Origin: Leptospira mtsangambouensis
GTDB lineage: Bacteria > Spirochaetota > Leptospiria > Leptospirales > Leptospiraceae
Assembly (NCBI RefSeq): GCF_004770475.1
Contig: NZ_RQHK01000009.1
Location: 1 to 16,153 of the forward strand
Reading direction: 5' to 3'
DNA: 16,153 nt
The notes beneath the pieces were generated by a model. The model did no database searches. It worked only from the letters and a program-made list of their open reading frames with translations, and was not told the DNA's origin. The first letter of the stretch is position 1, and every line of letters starts with the position of its first letter. Of this stretch, positions 6,745 through 13,855 are shown one piece after another. Position numbers and translations under genes: made by a program.

Positions 6745-7697
6745 CTCGTAGAATCCAATAATCCATATATAGCAGCACAGAGTTCCATGGACTTAGTGGC
6801 TGATTCAAGGGTTGCCAATGCACTTTTTTTTCCCTCTAATAGATTCAAGATTTGTTCGGCTTGATAACGCAAACCGGGTTTAAATTCGCTATCAATGATA
6901 TCAGGTTCCACTTCGGTGAGTCTACGTTCGCCGAGACGTTGGACTCCTAACTTTTCCAGTGGCCTCATCTCAAGTCTAACTTTACGATTACTAACTGTAA
7001 CAACCCAAGGTCCAGGACCATCCCAAACGGCTTGGTAAACGCCAACATCACCACTCGAAAATCGAATGACAGAAACTACATTTCCCGGATGTTCCGGATT
7101 CCAAGGAGAAACGGAATCTACAGAAATGACATCGCCACGTCCAAAAAAAGTAAAATAGTCTATCAAATGAATGGAGTTGGCATACATATAATTCTTAACA
7201 ACAATTTCAGGTTGGCCCATTTCTCTTGCAGCAGCCATATCTTGTTGGTCAAGGATAGAGATCAGTCGAGGGCTTTCATTATCTGCGATTTCTTTAAATG
7301 CTTGCCTCGTGGAAGAGTAGGATCGTCGATTAAGAGCAACATAGGCCCTAGTATTCGTCTCCTTAGCTTTTGCAAAAATTGATTTTGCAATTGGCAGATT
7401 GATTCCAACAGGTTTTTCTAAAAAACAAACCCATGGATATTGAAAACACTGAAAACAGATTTCAGGCATCGATAACTCTGTAACTGTTACAACGACTACA
7501 TCAGCCTTGGTTTTTTGATACATAGAATCAATACTTTCAAATACCTCAGCATTATACTTTGACGCAAGTTCTTCAGCACGAGACTTGGTTCTACTATAAA
7601 CACCAACAATTTCAACTGATTCAAGAGATGTAAATGCCTTTGCATGTTCCATTGCCATATAACCAGCACCAATAATTGCAATTTTCCACTTTTTCAT
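6741..7697 (-). CDS. Gfo/Idh/MocA family NAD(P)-dependent oxidoreductase
   Basis: The protein has 318 residues. GAGYMA (10-15) is the Rossmann dinucleotide-binding loop, and FLEKPVGI (92-99) carries the family EKP motif with its catalytic Lys95. A downstream segment, NSIHLIDYFTFF, has the usual Asp/His-containing substrate-site helix. The reaction is oxidation or reduction of a sugar or cyclitol; the substrate cannot be told from sequence. The start is supported by GAGAG about 8 bases before the ATG. It begins 15 bases after the stop of the other oxidoreductase (8765-7713), so the two are very probably one operon and may act in series. Nucleotide-sugar modification for LPS is a plausible role. 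Confidence 0.88.
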   Translation of the reverse strand: MKKWKIAIIGAGYMAMEHAKAFTSLESVEIVGVYSRTKSRAEELASKYNAEVFESIDSMYQKTKADVVVVTVTELSMPEICFQCFQYPWVCFLEKPVGINLPIAKSIFAKAKETNTRAYVALNRRSYSSTRQAFKEIADNESPRLISILDQQDMAAAREMGQPEIVVKNYMYANSIHLIDYFTFFGRGDVISVDSVSPWNPEHPGNVVSVIRFSSGDVGVYQAVWDGPGPWVVTVSNRKVRLEMRPLEKLGVQRLGERRLTEVEPDIIDSEFKPGLRYQAEQILNLLEGKKSALATLESATKSMELCAAIYGLLDSTS

Positions 7698-7712
7698 GAT
7701 GAACTCTCTATG

Positions 7713-8765
7713 TTAGGCCCAATTAAATTTTTTGTTTTTCGCTATATTTAAGCTATTAATAGAAATCGGAATATTTCCATTTTCATGAGACAAATGTGCG
7801 GCAACCAAACAAGCCATCGCATGTGCACCAGCATCACCATCAGGAAAAGATCCGCTTTCCAACATAGCATTCCATACTCGCATTGTTGGTACAACTGTAT
7901 CAGCTGGCTCGATCTGGGTATTGATAATGTCAGCAGGCATGCCATAACGACTAGTTGGTAGTTCACAGAATTCAGGTTTACGAGAAGAAATCCTTAAATC
8001 TCCAGTAAGTTCATCTACAAGAATTTGCCCATTACGACAAATATAAACAAGTTGCAAACCGTAACCGGAATTAGATGAAAAATCAATGAACATAGAAACA
8101 CCTAAATGATTTTTTGCAATTAGCCTGCCTGAACGATCTTCAAATTGTGGCCCCCGAGGATTTGGTAATTGCCCCTCTTCAAACCATGTTTGAACTGTCT
8201 CCACATTTGAATCCGTCATATAACGAAACATTTCGAAATAGTGACTCGCATTCATAGCTAAGCCAAAGTTAGAACCTGCAACAATAATACTGGATAATGC
8301 GCCCAGACGATCACCATCCTGAATCAAAGCCTTTACCTGTGTGTATTGTGGCATAAACCTCATTTGATGATTGATCGCCAAAATTGACCCTGCTTTATCA
8401 CAAGAAGATTTCATTTTTTCGACTTCCTCTAATGAGATTGCCATTGGCTTTTCGCAAAGAATATATTTTATACCTAATTCTGCAGCTGCACATACATATT
8501 CGCAATGGAAAGGTGCGGTGGTTGCTACGACAAGAGCGGTTGGTTTTGTATTTTTTAACATTAAATATGCATCAGTATAACCAACCGATTGTTCTAATTT
8601 GTAATCTTTCGAAACCAACGCAATAACCTCTGATGAGACATCCGCAATTCCGCAAACTTCCATTTCTAAATTTTTGAGTGCTTGTAAATGACGGATGCCC
8701 ATACGACCAAGTCCGATAATCGCAACACGCATACCTTTCGCTTTCGTAGAATCATTCTTCATCAT
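7713..8765 (-). CDS. Gfo/Idh/MocA family NAD(P)-dependent oxidoreductase
   Basis: The protein has 350 residues. GLGRMG (18-23) is the nucleotide-binding loop, CEKPMAIS (104-111) the EKP motif with Lys106, and NHQMRFMPQY (136-145) follows as usual in the family. The C-terminal half contains the beta-sheet substrate domain. ATG at 8765 or the adjacent ATG at 8762 may start it, with AGAG about 8 bases upstream; Met12 has no good ribosome site. It is the first gene of the two-gene oxidoreductase unit and lies 115 bases after pckA, right behind the pckA terminator. It could have its own weak promoter or depend on read-through. Substrate unknown. Confidence 0.88.
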   Translation of the reverse strand: MMKNDSTKAKGMRVAIIGLGRMGIRHLQALKNLEMEVCGIADVSSEVIALVSKDYKLEQSVGYTDAYLMLKNTKPTALVVATTAPFHCEYVCAAAELGIKYILCEKPMAISLEEVEKMKSSCDKAGSILAINHQMRFMPQYTQVKALIQDGDRLGALSSIIVAGSNFGLAMNASHYFEMFRYMTDSNVETVQTWFEEGQLPNPRGPQFEDRSGRLIAKNHLGVSMFIDFSSNSGYGLQLVYICRNGQILVDELTGDLRISSRKPEFCELPTSRYGMPADIINTQIEPADTVVPTMRVWNAMLESGSFPDGDAGAHAMACLVAAHLSHENGNIPISINSLNIAKNKKFNWA

Positions 8766-8795
8766 TTTTTATCTCTTTTTTCTGTTCATTAGAAT

Positions 8796-8861
8796 AAAAA
8801 AGCCGCCTATCAAAAGACAGACGGCTTTCACACGTTTTAACTCTTCATTAAAAGAGTTAAA
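8796..8861 (-). terminator. pckA terminator with a second upstream hairpin
   Basis: Read on the - strand, a first hairpin has 10-bp arms TTTAACTCTT and AAGAGTTAAA (+ strand 8836-8845 and 8852-8861). A second follows, with arms AAAGCCG and CGGCTTT (8822-8828 and 8799-8805), and runs into T-rich sequence. The latter is a standard intrinsic terminator placed 50-80 bases after the pckA stop codon. Confidence 0.75.
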
Positions 8862-8880
8862 GTTCAACGATCCTATTTAC

Positions 8881-10473
8881 TTACGCGACTGGTCCGTATT
8901 GGCTGTAGTCAAATTCTTTGGAACCAGTGAGGTATTTTTTGTAGTTCTCAATGAATTGTTTTGCAAGGTCAGTTGCTGTTTTGTCGTATTCTTCTTTGTT
9001 TTCCCAAGCGTTACGTGGGTTGAGGATATGTGCATCCACACCTTCGATGGTTTTTGGGAAAGACACTTGGAATACTGGGTGTTTTTCGAACTCGGATTTT
9101 TCAATGTTTCCGTTAAGGATTTCATTGATGATTTGGCGAGTCGCAGGAAGGTTCATACGTTTTCCTACACCATATTTTCCACCAACAAGACCTGTGTTGA
9201 TTAGGTATGCATTTACTTGGTGTTTTTTCATTTTTTCACCGAGTAACTTTGCATAGTATGTTGGGTGGAGAGTCATAAACGCCTGACCGAAACAAGCAGA
9301 GAATGTTGCTTGTGGTTCTTTTACACCGCGCTCTGTTCCCGCAACCTTAGCTGTGTAACCAGAAAGGAAGTGATACATTGCTTGTTCGATCGAAAGTTTA
9401 GAAACCGCAGGAAGAACACCGTAAGCATCATAAGTAAGGAAGATCACAGTGTTTGGGTGACCTGCTTTTGATCCTGGTTGGATGTTATCGATGTGGAAGA
9501 TTGGGTAAGATACTCGTGTGTTTTCTGTTTTCGCAGCAGAAGAGTAATCTACCTTTTTAGTTCCCGCATCAAACACAACGTTTTCAAGAAGAGCATCACG
9601 ACGAATCGCAGCATAGATTTCTGGTTCTGTTTTTGGATCTAGGTTGATGGTTTTTGCATAACATCCACCTTCAATATTGAAGATTCCGTTATCGTCCCAA
9701 CCATGTTCATCATCACCGATCAGTTTGCGGTGTGGGTCAGTGGAAAGAGTTGTTTTTCCTGTTCCAGAAAGACCAAAGAAAAGAGCGCTGTCTCCATCCT
9801 TACCAACGTTAGCGGAACAGTGCATAGTGAGCACGTTTTTAAGCGGTAGGTAGTAGTTCATGACAGAGAAAATCCCTTTTTTCATTTCCCCACCGTATTC
9901 TGTTCCACCAATGATACAGATTTTTTTTGCTAAGTGGAAGATCACAAATACATCGGAGTTAAGGCCGTGTTCTTTGTATTTTGTGTTTTTGTAACCAGAA
10001 GCGTTGATGATAGTAAATTCTGGATTTAGTTTTGCGAGTTCTTCTTTTGTAGGGCGAAGGAACATGTTAGTGCAAAAGTGGTGTTGCCAAGCTCTTTCGG
10101 TAACAACACGGAGAGAGATACTTGTGTCAGCGTTAGTTCCAGCGTGACCATCAAAAACATAAAGTTTTTTGTTATCTAGGAATTTGGTTACTTCTGCATA
10201 AAGTTCGTTGAAGATAGCTTCAGAAACCTTTGTATTGACTGGACCCCACCAAATGTTGTTTTGGGAAGAAGGTTCATCGACAAAGTATTTGTCCTTTGGG
10301 GAGCGACCCGTAAAAATTCCGGTATCTACCATCATCGTTCCGTTATCAGAAGTAACACCTTCTTTGTTGTTCAATTCGTGCTGGTAAATTTCTTCGTAAG
10401 ATAAGTTATGGAAGACTTCGGATGGTTTAAGGCCTAATTCAGCAAGGCCGCGCAGATTAGTAGATACAGACAT
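8881..10473 (-). CDS. pckA: Phosphoenolpyruvate carboxykinase (ATP)
   Basis: The protein has 530 residues, full length for the ATP-dependent family. It converts oxaloacetate plus ATP to PEP, CO2 and ADP, the entry step of gluconeogenesis, in the cytoplasm. Key parts: RSPKDK (57-62, substrate binding), [12 protein letters not shown] (189-200, PEPCK-specific loop with active-site Lys), the P-loop [11 protein letters not shown] (234-244) and LIGDDEHGW (251-259, metal-binding kinase-2 region). The ATG at 10473 has GAGGAG 6 bases upstream. A perfect TTGACA (+ strand 10529-10534) lies about 60 bases before the start on the - strand, though no good -10 box is seen at 17 bases. It is divergent from glgA. 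For an organism living on fatty acids, as leptospires do, this enzyme is central for making sugars. Confidence 0.97.
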   Translation of the reverse strand: MSVSTNLRGLAELGLKPSEVFHNLSYEEIYQHELNNKEGVTSDNGTMMVDTGIFTGRSPKDKYFVDEPSSQNNIWWGPVNTKVSEAIFNELYAEVTKFLDNKKLYVFDGHAGTNADTSISLRVVTERAWQHHFCTNMFLRPTKEELAKLNPEFTIINASGYKNTKYKEHGLNSDVFVIFHLAKKICIIGGTEYGGEMKKGIFSVMNYYLPLKNVLTMHCSANVGKDGDSALFFGLSGTGKTTLSTDPHRKLIGDDEHGWDDNGIFNIEGGCYAKTINLDPKTEPEIYAAIRRDALLENVVFDAGTKKVDYSSAAKTENTRVSYPIFHIDNIQPGSKAGHPNTVIFLTYDAYGVLPAVSKLSIEQAMYHFLSGYTAKVAGTERGVKEPQATFSACFGQAFMTLHPTYYAKLLGEKMKKHQVNAYLINTGLVGGKYGVGKRMNLPATRQIINEILNGNIEKSEFEKHPVFQVSFPKTIEGVDAHILNPRNAWENKEEYDKTATDLAKQFIENYKKYLTGSKEFDYSQYGPVA

Positions 10474-10543
10474 GGATTTCTCCTCGATTTCACTTTGTGT
10501 TTTTCTAGCTTCTTATTTTGCGAGTCGGTGTCAATAACAGAAA
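10474..10543. promoter_or_regulatory. 70-bp divergent pckA/glgA intergenic region
   Basis: This short gap must hold the start signals of both genes. TTGACA reading toward pckA sits at 10534-10529, only 9 bases before the glgA ATG. The best -10 candidates toward pckA are weak. On the glgA side no clear Shine-Dalgarno is seen before ATG 10544. Overlapping control of gluconeogenesis and glycogen synthesis is possible but inferred. Confidence 0.35.
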
Positions 10544-11974
10544 ATGAAGATTCTCCACGCATCTGCAGAATATTTTCCTTACATCAAGATGGGCGGGCTT
10601 GCCGACATGCTTGCTTCCCTGACCAAAGAACAGGCGAAGTCGGAAGAAGTTTATGTCGCATTACCTCTCATTGGCAAATTGGGAAAGTCACCCCAGTATA
10701 CGGGAAAAGAGTATCCGGCCCTTCTACCCAGAGATAGGCAAACAGACTCGGTAGTGGTTTCTATTCTAAAGGCCTCTCGTTTTTTAGAAGCAGAGGAGGG
10801 AGGAGTGAAGTTATATTTTTTTGAATCAGAATTATTCCAACCTTTGGATTCCATCTATGGACATGCAGAAGAACATTTTCGGTTTGCTATGTTTTCATAC
10901 ACTTGTTATTGCTTAAGTCAAATTTTAAATGTAGATATTTTTCATGCCCATGATTGGCATACGGCCCTGTCTCTTGCTTTACAAAAAGATTCCGTAAAAC
11001 AAATTCCAAGCGTTTTCACGATTCATAATTTGGCTTATCAAGGAGACCATCCCTATTGGATGACTGGTTTTTTAAAAGAGGAACCCTTTCGTCTGATCAC
11101 AAGTCCCTTTGAACACAATGATAAATGCAATTATATGAAAGCCGGGATTTTATCTGCCGGAAAAATCACAACGGTGAGTCCTGGATATAGAGAAGAAACG
11201 ATTTCGGAACCAAATGGATTTGGACTCAGTTATTGTTTGAGACAAAGAGAAAGTGACTATTCCGGGATTTTGAATGGAATTGATTCGGAGGAATGGAATC
11301 CAGAAAAAGACAAAAGAATTTACAAAACATATTCCTCTAAAGATTGGAAGGAGGGAAAATTAAAAAACAAAGAAGGGTTATATAAAGAAATAGGAAGACC
11401 TTTTCTTTCAACAGATGCTCCTTTGATTGGTCTGATTGGAAGACTCACTTACCAAAAAGGATTTCCTGATTTTTTACAAGCCTTTTTAGAAAGGCGCCAC
11501 CTTCCGCACCGTTATGTGGTCCTTGGTTCAGGAGATCCAGACACAGAAAAGTCTTTTTTTCATTTATCTGATACTTTACCTGATCTATTTTATTTTTACA
11601 AAGGATACAACGAAAGTTTAGCTCATAAAATCGAAGCAGCCAGCGATTTTTTTCTAATGCCTTCTCTCTTTGAACCATGTGGTCTAAACCAAATGTACAG
11701 TCATGTTTATGGAACCATTCCCATTGTATCTCGTGTGGGTGGATTACGGGATACTGTGGAAGAATCCAACCTTTTGCCATTCAAAACAGGCATTGTCTTT
11801 GAACCGAATGACGCCAGTTCGTTGGGCTATGCATTAGAACGAGCTAGCGACTTATATCTTTCTCCTGAAAGAGAGATTTTAGTCCAAAACATTATGAAAT
11901 TAGATTGGAGTTGGGAAAAAAGAAAAGTTGAGTATGATTTTGTATATAGGAAGGCTATAGAAACGAAAATATAA
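10544..11974 (+). CDS. glgA: Glycogen synthase (GT5 family, ADP-glucose type)
   Basis: The protein has 476 residues, the usual GlgA length. It adds glucose from ADP-glucose to the growing alpha-1,4-glucan. The N-terminus EYFPYIKMGGLADM has the family K-x-G-G-L nucleotide-sugar motif (Lys15, Gly17, Gly18), with Met where Thr or Val is common. HAHDWHTAL (134-142) and TIHNLAYQG (159-167) are GT5 signatures. GRLTYQKGF (about 297-305) and the acceptor/catalytic region FEPCGLNQ (Glu377) followed by GTIPIVSRVGGLRDTV complete the C-terminal Rossmann domain. Gene order with pckA suggests carbon storage from gluconeogenic sugar phosphates. No other glg genes are in the window. Confidence 0.95.
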   Translation: MKILHASAEYFPYIKMGGLADMLASLTKEQAKSEEVYVALPLIGKLGKSPQYTGKEYPALLPRDRQTDSVVVSILKASRFLEAEEGGVKLYFFESELFQPLDSIYGHAEEHFRFAMFSYTCYCLSQILNVDIFHAHDWHTALSLALQKDSVKQIPSVFTIHNLAYQGDHPYWMTGFLKEEPFRLITSPFEHNDKCNYMKAGILSAGKITTVSPGYREETISEPNGFGLSYCLRQRESDYSGILNGIDSEEWNPEKDKRIYKTYSSKDWKEGKLKNKEGLYKEIGRPFLSTDAPLIGLIGRLTYQKGFPDFLQAFLERRHLPHRYVVLGSGDPDTEKSFFHLSDTLPDLFYFYKGYNESLAHKIEAASDFFLMPSLFEPCGLNQMYSHVYGTIPIVSRVGGLRDTVEESNLLPFKTGIVFEPNDASSLGYALERASDLYLSPEREILVQNIMKLDWSWEKRKVEYDFVYRKAIETKI

Positions 11975-11990
11975 TTTACTTTCCAACCTT

Positions 11991-12035
11991 GAAAAAAATT
12001 GGATCCGGTCAGTATAAAACAACCGGTTCCGATTT
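11991..12035 (-). terminator. Intrinsic terminator of the DUF1993 gene
   Basis: Arms AAATTGGATCCGGT (11996-12009) and ACCGGTTCCGATTT (12022-12035) pair with two mismatches over 14 bases. On the - strand the hairpin leads into a run of seven T (A-run 11992-11998 on +), which fits termination of the gene ending at 12061. It may also slow transcription coming from glgA on +. Confidence 0.7.
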
Positions 12036-12060
12036 AATCACCTTGCCCAACATGGTTCAT

Positions 12061-12579
12061 TTATTTTTTAAATGGCATCTCACCCAAATAATCTTTTTTA
12101 CCAATTTCAATTCCATTATGCCTGAGAATCGCATAAGCAGTTGTAATATGGAAGTAAAAATTAGGAATTGCATGGTGAGTCAAATATTCAAACCCTGTTA
12201 AATATTTTCCTTCCCATCTTGGTTGCGAAACTTTGATCTCATTCACTGATTTAAAATCTTCTTCTTTATAAGTCTCTAAGTATTGGATCACTGATTGGAT
12301 TCTTAGTTTGAGTTCATTTAGATTTTTTTCAGAATCTTCATGAACAGGCGCTTCTTTTCCTGTGATACGTGCGACACAAAGTTTAGCGGTATCACAAGCA
12401 ATTTGGATTTGTTTGGTTAACTGGAATTGATCCGGAAAGAGTCGTGAGTTTAGCAAATTCTCAAAAGGGAACTTCTTAGTCTCCGAATGGATTTCTGCTT
12501 TTTCTAAAATTTTAACTAAATTTCCAAGTCCTCTTTTGAATGATTGGACAGAGATTTCATAAATAATGGATTCATTCAT
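12061..12579 (-). CDS. DUF1993 family protein
   Basis: The protein has 172 residues from the ATG at 12579 (MNESIIYEISVQSF). A longer frame from a TTG at 12603 would add 8 residues with no ribosome site. The family pattern is clear: an N-terminal helix ending near FKRGLGNLVKILEKAE, LFPDQFQLTKQIQIACDTAK in the middle, and the C-terminal block FEYLTHHAIPNFYFHITTAYAILRHNG with two adjacent His residues. DUF1993 proteins are small helical cytoplasmic proteins distantly like the DinB/DUF664 four-helix fold; the biochemical role is unknown. It lies 51 bases after the upstream OMP-like gene on the same strand and is closed by a good terminator at 12035-11991. Confidence 0.82.
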   Translation of the reverse strand: MNESIIYEISVQSFKRGLGNLVKILEKAEIHSETKKFPFENLLNSRLFPDQFQLTKQIQIACDTAKLCVARITGKEAPVHEDSEKNLNELKLRIQSVIQYLETYKEEDFKSVNEIKVSQPRWEGKYLTGFEYLTHHAIPNFYFHITTAYAILRHNGIEIGKKDYLGEMPFKK

Positions 12580-12630
12580 TGTTCTACTCGATTCGAGGTA
12601 CAAACAAAATCAATCCATTAAATCAAAAAT

Positions 12631-13536
12631 CTAAATCGCAATTCCACCAGAAACGATGAGTTCTAAAAATCCAAAATTTTGCGAAGCACGGTTGGATCCA
12701 CCACTTGTCAAAACATCTGTTAGATCTATATATCCACCTTTACCGCCGAATTCCAGAAAGTAAGTGCGTGAAAATTCATACCGAGTGGCAACGTATCCCG
12801 AAACCCCATATCCAGAAACATGAAAGTTATTGTTTTGTCCCTTACCTAACACGCGTACGTCGCTTCGACAAACCACGGGACCACCACCTATGGAAGATAC
12901 CAAACTAAGTCCACTCAATCCATCAGATGAAGTATAAAGGGGAGTGATCCATCCAAAATCTAAAAAGAGATAGTTTAATCCATCGGTATGTTCGTACTTT
13001 AATATATCAGGTGTTAACGTAACGGTTTGTTCTCCACCATGATACCCGGCCATTTCCTGTACGTGGTTAGGGAAGAGGTAGATAAAGAGAGCGGCTTCGG
13101 TAGACAAGGCCATTTGGTTTTTTGCAATCACACCTGGGTCAATGTAACCGGAATATTTGACCGGTTGTCCTGGTGTTACCACATATTTCATATGGTCCTC
13201 ACCAAAGGATAAGAAGAATCGATCCGTAAAAAAATAACTAAATTTTAGATTGTACTGTGGGATTTCAAACTTTGATGGGTTGAGATAAACATCTGCTCGA
13301 AAGGATTCCGGTTTGTCCCTGGCATCCACAGCTTTCAATGTATAGTTGTAACCAGGGCCGCGAAAATTGATATCACTTTGCGTGTAATAATCTCTGTTAT
13401 ACCCCCATTGGATATTCCAACGTCCTTTTTTGTCGTGAATGGTGGAAGTAACCTCATTTTCATTGGCCCAAATGGACGGGCTAAACAAAAACAAAAGGAA
13501 TAAAACGAAAGTTTTTTGTTTTATAGAAACAAACAT
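12631..13536 (-). CDS. Exported outer membrane beta-barrel-like protein, unknown function
   Basis: The protein has 301 residues from the ATG at 13536, chosen because AGGA lies about 10 bases upstream and the signal peptide (KQKTFVLFLLFLFSPSIWA, cut before NENEV) then has normal length. The longer frame from 13569 adds 11 residues and lacks a ribosome site. The mature part opens with RWNIQWGYNRDYYTQSDINF and alternates aromatic/polar strands (YNLKFSYFFTDRFFLSFGEDHMKYVV; YFLEFGGKGGYIDLTDVL), typical of a barrel. A TATAGT box on - (13566-13561) sits 24 bases before the ATG and could be the -10, with no clear -35. It is the first gene after the right surface protein, in the same direction, mirroring the layout on the left. 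Confidence 0.75.
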   Translation of the reverse strand: MFVSIKQKTFVLFLLFLFSPSIWANENEVTSTIHDKKGRWNIQWGYNRDYYTQSDINFRGPGYNYTLKAVDARDKPESFRADVYLNPSKFEIPQYNLKFSYFFTDRFFLSFGEDHMKYVVTPGQPVKYSGYIDPGVIAKNQMALSTEAALFIYLFPNHVQEMAGYHGGEQTVTLTPDILKYEHTDGLNYLFLDFGWITPLYTSSDGLSGLSLVSSIGGGPVVCRSDVRVLGKGQNNNFHVSGYGVSGYVATRYEFSRTYFLEFGGKGGYIDLTDVLTSGGSNRASQNFGFLELIVSGGIAI

Positions 13537-13678
13537 CTGTTTGGTTCCTGCGGTATACAAACTATACATATCGCCATTTTCTAAATTGGTATCAAAATCG
13601 AATAGGCGAATGTATGTTTGGTTTCGGAAAAGAAGGGATTTTTTTTCAGTAGGGATAAATACTATATTTGGTATCGCA

Positions 13679-13736
13679 GGGCCGGAGGGTATCCAGGGAA
13701 TTGCCTTTGGGCCGCATTTCTTTCGGGCGCCTCGAA
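13679..13736. other. Locally GC-rich intergenic stretch, nature unknown
   Basis: The gap 13537-13767 has no gene. This part is far richer in GC than the surrounding DNA (GGGCCGG, GGGCCGC, GGGCGCC) and ends in ATTGG, the first arm of a small hairpin (TTGGT 13737-13741, ACCAA 13748-13752) beside the 81-bp element. It may be another dispersed repeat or a decayed one; no internal copy was found in the window. Confidence 0.35.
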
Positions 13737-13767
13737 TTGGTTAGGTGACCAAGATTCGATTTTAAAA

Positions 13768-13848
13768 CGACCGGGCTTCCTCCGGGGTGCGCTCACGCTC
13801 CCGTCTCACCCATCCTGGGTGAGACCAAGCCCTTCGGATCCCTGGCGC
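13768..13848 (-). repeat. 81-bp GC-rich palindromic element, right copy
   Basis: This is the inverted counterpart of 2607-2687 with five mismatches in 81. It begins 7 bases after the stop of the right surface gene. The perfect hairpin arms are GTCTCACCCA (13803-13812) and TGGGTGAGAC (13816-13825). On the - strand it is followed by TTTTAAAA, so it could act as a weak terminator. Confidence 0.85.
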
Positions 13849-13855
13849 GGGGAGG

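Noticed and set aside
8695..9204. 169-codon open frame on + antisense to pckA and the oxidoreductase start
   Set aside because: It lies across the 3' end of a clear pckA, its terminator and the next gene's start; the composition is that of an antisense shadow.
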